Shown here one piece after another: positions 58,097 through 64,000 of a stretch of DNA of 64,000 nucleotides. The stretch is from Methanobrevibacter oralis (lineage in GTDB: Archaea > Methanobacteriota > Methanobacteria > Methanobacteriales > Methanobacteriaceae). Position numbers and translations under genes: made by a program. Each line of letters begins with the position of its first letter. Position 1 is the first letter of the stretch. The stretch lies in the NCBI RefSeq assembly GCF_001639275.1, contig NZ_LWMU01000048.1:90301-154300 (forward strand), given 5' to 3'. Below the pieces are notes generated by a model. It was given only the letters and a program-made list of their open reading frames with translations. It was not told the DNA's origin and searched no databases.

Positions 58097-59033
58097 AATA
58101 TTCCTCCTCATTGAATAATTGGCATCTAACCTTATTCTCACCAACATCACGTAGTAATTGTTTTGTATTCTTACATGAATCTTTTCTTATTGAACAGTTT
58201 TCATAATAAATACAACCAAGATTATCATTTAATGGTTGTGTACCTTCAGTTAATTTAAAACCATTATCAGGTAAAGCATCAATTAATGCCTTTGAATATG
58301 GATGCATTAAATTATCAGCATTTTTAAAGTTTTCTGCTTGATTAATCTCAATTACATATCCTGAATAAAATATTGCAATCCTATTAGCTGTTTTAATTGC
58401 TACATCAATGTCATGAGTGATTAAAAGTACTCCTTTACCCTCCTCAGCTAATTTTTTAATATCATTAATCGTCTCTTCTACACTTTTAGAGTCCAAACCA
58501 GGAGTTGGTTCGTCAGCAACTAATAACTCTGGATCAGATAACAATGCAGTTGAAAGTAAAACCTTCCTTGCCATACCTCCTGACAATTCAAAAGGATACA
58601 TATCATCTACAGATTCATCAAGACCATATTTAGTAAATACTTCTCTTTGATGAGATTTTTTGCGTTTATAATCTTCTTCATCAACTGTTTTTCCAATAGC
58701 CTGTTGAGATACTTTCATTAATGGATCTAAATAGTTAACAGATTGAGGAATTAAACAAATATGTTCCCCTCTAATTTCTTTTTTATGTTCTTCTGTTAAA
58801 ACTTCTCCTTTAAAACTAATTTCACCAGTACATGTTGCATTTTCTGGTAAAATCCCCAATATTGCATGAGCAAGCAAACTTTTACCAGAACCACTAGATC
58901 CAAGAATAGCTACAACTTCATTTTCTTTAACATCCAAAGATAAATCAGAAATTACTTTCAATTCCCTTTGTTTTAATCCTTGAACATATTGAGTAAAAGA
59001 TATTGATAAATTTGAAACATTTAATAATTCCAT
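58086..59033 (-). CDS. ABC importer ATP-binding protein (OppD/NikD-like)
   Basis: A 315-aa ATPase of the dipeptide/oligopeptide/nickel family. Walker A is AILGSSGSGKSLLAHAILG, the Q-loop context is HICLIPQSVNYLDPL, the signature is ELSGGMARKVLLSTALL, and Walker B is ELLVADEPTPGLDSKS. The C-terminal extension has the family's cysteine group (CIYYENCSIRKDSCKNT), which in homologues binds an iron-sulfur cluster. It is 8 bases after the OppC gene. Confidence 0.95.
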   Translation of the reverse strand: MELLNVSNLSISFTQYVQGLKQRELKVISDLSLDVKENEVVAILGSSGSGKSLLAHAILGILPENATCTGEISFKGEVLTEEHKKEIRGEHICLIPQSVNYLDPLMKVSQQAIGKTVDEEDYKRKKSHQREVFTKYGLDESVDDMYPFELSGGMARKVLLSTALLSDPELLVADEPTPGLDSKSVEETINDIKKLAEEGKGVLLITHDIDVAIKTANRIAIFYSGYVIEINQAENFKNADNLMHPYSKALIDALPDNGFKLTEGTQPLNDNLGCIYYENCSIRKDSCKNTKQLLRDVGENKVRCQLFNEEEYYET

Positions 59034-59041
59034 CTTATCAC

Positions 59042-59905
59042 CTACTTTTGCGCCTCAACTGGATCTAATAGTTTATGTACATATTCACCAATTAAATCAA
59101 ATAATAATACAATGATTAACAATGACACACCTGGGAAAAATGCAAGCCACCAACAACCATTTGATAAATATTGCATTGATTCAGCTAAAATAATACCGAT
59201 AGCAGGTTCATGAGGTGATAAACCAAATCCAAGGAAAGTAATACCTGCTTCATGCATGATTGCATGTGGAAACATCAAAATAACTCCAACAATAATTTGT
59301 GAAATTAATAATGGGAACATGTGTTTAGTTGCAATCCATAATTTAGATTTTCCTTGTTGTTCAGCTACTTTAATAAACTCAGTTGTTTGAATTTGTTTTA
59401 CTTCAGCTCTTAAAATACGTGCTAGTGGAGTCCAATGAGTTAGACCCACACCCATAATTACACCATAAAATCCTCCACCAAATGATATTGATAAAAGAAT
59501 AATAAGTAATATATGTGGAATAGCTGAAAATAAATCAATAATTCCTGCTACAAATTCGTCTAAAAACCTATTAACACCAGAAAATAACCCTAAAATAATA
59601 GCCACAGTAGTGCTTATTATGGATGCAAATGCTCCAACACCCATACTCAATCCAAGCCCCGCAACAGTTCTTACAAACATGTCCCGACCCATCCAATCAG
59701 TACCAAAAACATGTTCAAAAGAGGGTAGCTGATTAACTTGTGAGAAATTAGTAGTTAAAGATGATACATCAATTATCATACTACTTATTAGAATAATCAA
59801 TAGAAATATTGCAGATATACCTATTACAACTAATGTTTTAGTTCTTAGATTAGCATCATATAAGAACCAGGGTTTTTTATCATCAACTTTCTTTTTAAAC
59901 ATCAT
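59042..59905 (-). CDS. ABC importer permease (OppC/NikC-like)
   Basis: A 287-aa integral membrane permease. The OppC N-terminal domain includes the first helix (VVIGISAIFLLIILISSMII) and the periplasmic signature PSFEHVFGTDWMGRDMFVRTVAGLG. The coupling EAA-like loop is HWTPLARILRAEVKQIQTTEFIKVAEQQGKS. Five to six helices in all. Its start overlaps the OppB stop by four bases (ATGA). Confidence 0.95.
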   Translation of the reverse strand: MMFKKKVDDKKPWFLYDANLRTKTLVVIGISAIFLLIILISSMIIDVSSLTTNFSQVNQLPSFEHVFGTDWMGRDMFVRTVAGLGLSMGVGAFASIISTTVAIILGLFSGVNRFLDEFVAGIIDLFSAIPHILLIILLSISFGGGFYGVIMGVGLTHWTPLARILRAEVKQIQTTEFIKVAEQQGKSKLWIATKHMFPLLISQIIVGVILMFPHAIMHEAGITFLGFGLSPHEPAIGIILAESMQYLSNGCWWLAFFPGVSLLIIVLLFDLIGEYVHKLLDPVEAQK

Positions 59906-60882
59906 GCTTCATTCTCCTTAATACGTGGATCAACAAAATAGTATAATATATCTGCAATTAAATTTCCAACAAAAACAAATACTGCGCTTATTACAACAAT
60001 TCCCAATAATAGTGGCACATCACTTTGAAGTCCTGCAGCAACAGCAGTTTGTCCAATTCCAGGATATAAAAACACTTGCTCCACAAGTACTGTTCCACCA
60101 AACAATTCACTAAAATTCAAAAATTGTAATGTTAAAGCTGGCAATAATATATTCCTTATACCATGTCTTTCAACTAAATCCCATCCATGTTCACCTCTAG
60201 ATTTAGCAAATAAAATATAATCTGAAGACATGACATTTAATAGCTCATTACGAGTATACAAAGCAATTGGTGCAACTCCAACCATACTTAATGTTAATGT
60301 TGGCAGTACAAGTCGTGCAAGCCATTGCCATACCGTCACATCAGAACTAGAAACACCAATAGGAACACCTAATCCCACTGGAAACCACCCTAATTCAACA
60401 GAAAATACAACTAAAACAAGTAATGCAATCCAAAATGATGGTGCAGATTGTAAAATATAACAATAAACTCTTATGGCTTTATCAATCAATGATCCTTTAT
60501 TCTTACCAGCTAAAACACCTAAAACAAAACCTAATATTCCACTAATAACCCAAGATAAAAACATTAGCACTAATGATGCTGTGAATTTTTCAAAAATAAC
60601 ATCACTAACAGGTTTTCTGAAAATTAATGAATTTCCAAGATTACCTTGAATAAAGTTTGTAAACCAATTGAAAATTTTAGTAGTAATAGGTTGACCTACA
60701 CCCCAATACTGTTCTAACAATGCTCTTTGAGCTTCAGTTACTGGTGTTTGTTTTAAATATGCATTAACCGGATCAATAGGTGAAAGATCCAATAATATAA
60801 AACTGAAAATTGAAACTGCAACCATTAAAACAATAAAATGAATTAATTTGTTTCTAATAAATACCCTTACACGTGAATCCAT
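59902..60882 (-). CDS. ABC importer permease (OppB/NikB-like)
   Basis: A 326-aa permease with about six helices. The OppB-type start is FIRNKLIHFIVLMVAVSIFSFILLDLSPIDPV. The coupling loop appears as VAPIALYTRNELLNVMSSDYILFAKSRG, and a TVLVEQVFLYPGIGQTAVAAGLQSD segment typical of the family follows. ATG 60882 sits 8 bases after GGAGG. The longer TTG start at 60897 overlaps that site. It follows the binding-protein gene across an 81-base gap containing a strong poly-T/poly-A palindrome. Confidence 0.95.
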   Translation of the reverse strand: MDSRVRVFIRNKLIHFIVLMVAVSIFSFILLDLSPIDPVNAYLKQTPVTEAQRALLEQYWGVGQPITTKIFNWFTNFIQGNLGNSLIFRKPVSDVIFEKFTASLVLMFLSWVISGILGFVLGVLAGKNKGSLIDKAIRVYCYILQSAPSFWIALLVLVVFSVELGWFPVGLGVPIGVSSSDVTVWQWLARLVLPTLTLSMVGVAPIALYTRNELLNVMSSDYILFAKSRGEHGWDLVERHGIRNILLPALTLQFLNFSELFGGTVLVEQVFLYPGIGQTAVAAGLQSDVPLLLGIVVISAVFVFVGNLIADILYYFVDPRIKENEA

Positions 60883-60906
60883 ACCCCAATCCTCCAAAAC
60901 TAATTA

Positions 60907-60960
60907 ACTTTTTTTTTAAAAAAAAAGTATTTATAAAAAAAATAAAAAAAAAGAAAGATA
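60907..60960 (-). terminator. Attenuator-like palindrome between binding-protein and permease genes
   Basis: ACTTTTTTTTT/AAAAAAAAAGT (60907-60928) is a perfect 11-base inverted repeat. On the minus strand it is preceded by long T-runs (complement of 60931-60956). It probably causes partial termination after the binding-protein gene, so that more binding protein than permease is made, a common arrangement in ABC importers. Confidence 0.5.
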
Positions 60961-60963
60961 TGA

Positions 60964-62595
60964 TTATTCAGTTGAATTAGTACGTGTCCATTCACAGATG
61001 TTTTGCATATAATCATGACCTGTAGCTGGTTCAGTACCCATATCTATTCCATTTTTCACAAAATAACAATAGTCAAAGTCAGCAATCCATAACCAAGGCG
61101 CATCAGCATTTGGTCCAAATCCTGAACCAGAACCAGTACTTGCTGCATCAGCCCATAGACTATAAGATGCATTAACATCGTTTTCTTTTAAAGCTGACTC
61201 TAATATTGCATCTACTTCCTTATTACTATAACCATTTGGATTCATATAGTTATCTTCACTGTAATTTTCCTTACTATGGTATTGTTGGTAAATGTTTCTG
61301 TAAGGATTATCAGAAGATTGTTGGAACACGGCAGGATCTTTATACATTCTAGAATATATTGTATCCCAGTCAGTTCCTTCTAATTCTATGTTAATACCTA
61401 AATCCTTAGCTTGTTCAGATACTACAGTTGCAAGAGCTTGCCTTGCTTGATCATCAGAACTGTACAACAAGGTAAATGTAGCAGGAGTACCATTTTTCTC
61501 CCTTATTCCATCACCATTAGTATCAACCCAACCAGCTTCTTCCAAAATTTGTTTTGCAGCTTCTTTATCATTGTCTTTTACAACAGCATTAGGATTAGCA
61601 TATTTAAAATGATCCACACCACTATATTCAACTACAGCATGACCTTTATAAACAGAATCAACAATTTCTTCACGATTAATTCCAACATTTAATGCTTTTC
61701 GTATTGCAACATCACCAGTTACATTGTTACCTATATCATTTCCACCGGTAGTTTTTACACCAGTAGCATTTTGATATGGGAAAGTTATACCTTGTGCTCT
61801 AGGACTGTAATACTCTATCAAATCATATCCATCTACTGTTTCATTTAAACCTGAAATCGGTACCTGAACGATATCTGCCTGATTAGATTTAGCAATTTGC
61901 ATTGCAGCACTATCTTCCTCAGGGAACAACATAGTTATTTGTGTGAAATATGGTTTATCACCATAATAATTATCATTTATTTCAAAAATAGCTTGTTGAC
62001 CTTTATCCCATTGTTTTAATTTATAAGGCCCAGTACCAATTGGATTTTCACCATAAGTTTCATTATTATAATCTTTTTCAGGGATAATACCAATGTATCT
62101 TAAATCATAAGAAAATGTAGATTGTGGTGAATTTAAAGTAAATTCAACAGTATTATCATCGATAACTTTTGCTTCTTTTAAATTTGACATATCTAATTCA
62201 GAATTACTTGATTTTGCTTCATTAAATGTGAAAGCAACATCTTTTGCAGTTAATGTCTCATTGTTTGAAAACTTAACATCATCCCTTACTCCAACTGTCC
62301 ATTTAAGACCATCAGAACTTACATTGTACCCTGTTGCCAAATCATTTACAAAATTACCATTTTTATCAGATTTTAAAAGCGTACTTTGAACTAAAGGATT
62401 AAAATTCATGTGTCCACAACCCCAACCAGTTAATGGATTAAAACCTGCAGAAGGCTCACCAGTTAAACCTGGAACAGTTACAACAATATGTTTAGGATCA
62501 TTATCATTAGACGTTCCTAACATAGATGCAACTGCAATAATTGCTATAATAATAACAATTAAAGCAATAATAGCATATTTAATTTTATTATCCAT
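60964..62595 (-). CDS. ABC importer substrate-binding protein (peptide/nickel family, SBP_bac_5)
   Basis: A 543-aa extracytoplasmic binding protein. It has an N-terminal membrane anchor (ALIVIIIAIIAVASMLG) without a lipobox cysteine. The family-5 domain begins PSAGFNPLTGWGCGHMNFNPLV, with FSNNETLTAKDVAFTFNEA, GTGPYKLKQWDKGQQ, and VAIRKALNVGINREEIVDSVYKGHA. It matches the peptide/nickel/opine-metallophore cluster. The ligand (nickel, nickel complex or peptide) is not decided by sequence, but nickel is plausible in a methanogen. It is the first gene of the five-gene operon. Confidence 0.93.
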   Translation of the reverse strand: MDNKIKYAIIALIVIIIAIIAVASMLGTSNDNDPKHIVVTVPGLTGEPSAGFNPLTGWGCGHMNFNPLVQSTLLKSDKNGNFVNDLATGYNVSSDGLKWTVGVRDDVKFSNNETLTAKDVAFTFNEAKSSNSELDMSNLKEAKVIDDNTVEFTLNSPQSTFSYDLRYIGIIPEKDYNNETYGENPIGTGPYKLKQWDKGQQAIFEINDNYYGDKPYFTQITMLFPEEDSAAMQIAKSNQADIVQVPISGLNETVDGYDLIEYYSPRAQGITFPYQNATGVKTTGGNDIGNNVTGDVAIRKALNVGINREEIVDSVYKGHAVVEYSGVDHFKYANPNAVVKDNDKEAAKQILEEAGWVDTNGDGIREKNGTPATFTLLYSSDDQARQALATVVSEQAKDLGINIELEGTDWDTIYSRMYKDPAVFQQSSDNPYRNIYQQYHSKENYSEDNYMNPNGYSNKEVDAILESALKENDVNASYSLWADAASTGSGSGFGPNADAPWLWIADFDYCYFVKNGIDMGTEPATGHDYMQNICEWTRTNSTE

Positions 62596-62635
62596 ATTGA
62601 ATACTCCATAATTTTTTATTATTAACTACTAAAAT

Positions 62636-62675
62636 GTATTACTTATAATAATTAAATGATTATTATTGATAATAC
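62636..62675. promoter_or_regulatory. 40-bp imperfect palindrome upstream of the binding-protein gene
   Basis: The site begins GTATTA and ends TAATAC. The inner arms ATAATAAT/ATTATTAT are also complementary, so 15 of 20 positions pair. It sits 40 bases before the start codon, downstream of a minus-strand box A-like TTTAATATATG near 62705, which is the position of a repressor site. The ATG-distal GTAT half-sites recall nickel-responsive NikR operators, but the spacing differs from characterised ones. Confidence 0.4.
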
Positions 62676-62806
62676 TTTTATTATAATTAATAATATAGTC
62701 ATATATTAAACTTTAATCATATTTAACCATTACTAAATATGTTTAACGAAAAGAAAAACAAATAATAGAAAATTAATAAATTAATTGCTCTAATCTAACT
62801 TTTAGA

Positions 62807-63728
62807 TTTGTAGAAACCATAGTAAAATATAGGTTAACATCGAATTTTTTTACCATTTTAATCATATACACACATAAAGTTCTCCATTTTAATAATGGCA
62901 TCTTTGAAGGTGGATTTATTTTTCATTGAAATTCCACTTTGATGTAGAAAAAATTTTATATTGCTTGAATTTTCATTATACTTAAAATTATGCTTAATAA
63001 AGTTAAAATAAAAAGATATAAAATATTTATGATAAAATAGAGAATAATTATTAGTATAAAAGAAAAAATAAATCATTTTATCTATTATTCTTTAAATTCA
63101 AGATATTTAAGTCTTTTGGATTTTGGTCTTGATGTTGATGAAAAATTTTTATACATACAATCGTTGAGAAAAAATAACAATGACAATTATGCTTTTAAAA
63201 TTCACCGAATTAGTGTATAATTACGTTCGATTAACTTTTAGTAATCATTCCTTTGAGTATAATTTAGTATTAAAAATTTACTTAAAAACAACTTAGAGAT
63301 ATATCAGATTATATTAATGCTTCAGATAAAATAAAGCAATATTTACATCCAAATAAGCTCCTACATTTTTACAACTGTTCAAAAATTTTTTTCAAAGCAT
63401 CAATAAGACAAAGCAAAAATGTTAAAACCACCATTACATATTAACAGACAAAACATATGATTCAAAGAAATAAAAAACGCATAAATGAAGAAATAGGAAC
63501 ATTTGACCAAATACCATTTAAAAGAGCAAAAATATGAAAATATAGATTAAAAAGCCAAACCGTATTTTGGAAAGACATCTACAACAAAAGAATGAATGTT
63601 GAAAGTGTAATTAATGGAATAAACTTCAGTAGCCCGACACAAAAATCCTCAATAGAGAAACTAAATTGAAAAACTTAATGTATAATCTATAGGACAATAA
63701 AAATCTTTAAGTGATGGTTTCTATAAAG
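62807..63728 (+). mobile_element. Decayed insertion sequence with terminal inverted repeats
   Basis: The left end TTTGTAGAAACCAT (62807-62820) is mirrored by the right end, which reads inward CTTTATAGAAACCAT (63714-63728). Between them, about 900 bases contain scattered transposase fragments in different frames. The clearest is INEEIGTFDQIPFKRAKI followed, after a TGA in place of a Trp codon, by KYRLKSQTVFWKDIYNKRMN (with VESVING next), a DDE-transposase-like C-terminus. No intact frame remains. Elements with related ends are known from M. smithii (ISM1); the identity is not established here. Confidence 0.65.
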
Positions 63729-63779
63729 TTAAAAAAATTAATTAAAACTCAATTAATTATCTGCAAATACTTTTCAAAT

Positions 63780-63812
63780 GATAAATAAAATGGGGTTTCA
63801 TCTCCCATCTTC
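63780..63812. repeat. Intergenic hairpin repeat, copy 3
   Basis: ATGGGGTTTCATCTCCCAT (63791-63809) has the same design as copies 1 and 2: ATGRG, a TTCAT loop, then CYCAT. It is also preceded by an ATAAATAAA-like stretch and lies in the gap before the adhesin 3' end. Confidence 0.4.
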
Positions 63813-63879
63813 TATTATTTAATAAAAAAAAATATAAAAATTGTTAGTTTATGAAAAAAGAAAGGAAAAGAAGTTTTTT

Positions 63880-64000
63880 TTATTTGATTGTTATTGTGTT
63901 TTTTATTTTTGATTTGGTGTATTGTGTGTAGATGTTGTATTTGCCTTTTTTTAGGTTTTTGATTTTTAGTGTGGCTATTCCTTTTTTGTTTGTTAGTTTT
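63880..64000 (-). CDS. 3' end of an adhesin-like surface protein (partial)
   Basis: The minus strand encodes the last 40 residues of a larger protein. The readable segments are TNKKGIATLKIKNLKKGKYN and then IYTQYTKSKIKNTITIK, ending with TAA at 63880-63882. This is the typical end of a bacterial-Ig-like repeat (TNKxGxATLKI ... LKxGKYxI). Such repeats terminate the large adhesin-like proteins encoded in many copies by Methanobrevibacter. The rest lies outside the window. Its base composition on this strand is extremely A-rich. Confidence 0.7.
   Translation of the reverse strand, partial: KLTNKKGIATLKIKNLKKGKYNIYTQYTKSKIKNTITIK

Noticed and set aside
62858..63076. 72-codon minus-strand frame
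   Set aside because: It lies wholly inside the decayed IS, on the strand opposite to the readable transposase pieces, and is low-complexity Phe/Tyr/Asn-rich.

Overview
The window is AT-rich archaeal chromosome from a methanogen of the order Methanobacteriales. It is most likely a Methanobrevibacter, and the M. smithii group fits best. The supporting evidence is a split archaeal RNA polymerase operon (rpoH-B''-B'-A'-A''-rpl30e-nusA-rpsL-rpsG-EF2-EF1A-rpsJ), aRF1, tRNA genes without encoded CCA, Taw1, aTrm56, CbiS and archaeal lipid enzymes. It also carries a nonulosonic (sialic-type) acid pathway and the 3' end of what looks like an adhesin-like surface protein. Genus-level assignment rests on recognised gene content, not on a search.

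Layout. 0-7 kb: aRF1 (cut by the window edge), an unknown 323-aa protein, a zinc-ribbon membrane protein, RimI, a UPF0146 protein, a P-type cation ATPase and CobK. 6.8-21.8 kb, all minus strand: the information-processing superoperon, preceded by five tRNAs (Thr, Pro, Tyr, Asp, Lys) and followed by tRNA-Ser. 21.9-36.3 kb, metabolism: ThiM/ThiE, Pgk and TpiA, Taw1, a 2-oxoglutarate:ferredoxin oxidoreductase operon with SucC, fumarase beta, FKBP, a DUF763 protein, aTrm56, CobS and CbiS. 36.4-44.3 kb: LarC/QueC, a decaying patch with two frameshifted genes, an ene-reductase-like flavoprotein, PycB and inositol-phosphate synthase. 44.3-52.3 kb, cell envelope: two broken glycosyltransferase genes around a UbiA-type lipid prenyltransferase and a GT-C membrane glycosyltransferase, a zinc-ribbon/NERD-like protein, then NeuB and a NeuA-PseG fusion. 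52.4-55.4 kb: HypD, phosphoglycolate phosphatase, PmbA/TldE. 55.4-64 kb: insertion-sequence debris, a divergent HxlR regulator/ABM-domain pair, a five-gene peptide/nickel-type ABC importer, a second decayed IS, and the adhesin tail.

How it fits together. KorDABC, SucC, fumarase beta and PycB are pieces of the incomplete reductive TCA route by which methanogens make 2-oxoglutarate. Pgk and TpiA serve gluconeogenesis. CobK, CobS and CbiS contribute to corrinoid synthesis and salvage for methyl transfer. HypD matures [NiFe] hydrogenases. Ino1, the UbiA enzyme, NeuA/NeuB and the adhesin all point at the cell surface.

I found no CRISPR array, defence island, prophage or convincing new multi-gene system. 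The most notable observations are: a pair of adjacent one-base frameshifts at 38.5-39.9 kb; a recurrent small intergenic hairpin in three places; shared IS ends at 56.5 and 62.8-63.7 kb; the NeuA-PseG fusion; a 17-bp palindromic operator between the HxlR and ABM genes; and a 40-bp dyad plus attenuator-like palindrome framing the ABC importer binding-protein gene. Many genes start with TTG or GTG. In several cases the longest reading frame begins inside its own Shine-Dalgarno sequence, so I moved those starts downstream.
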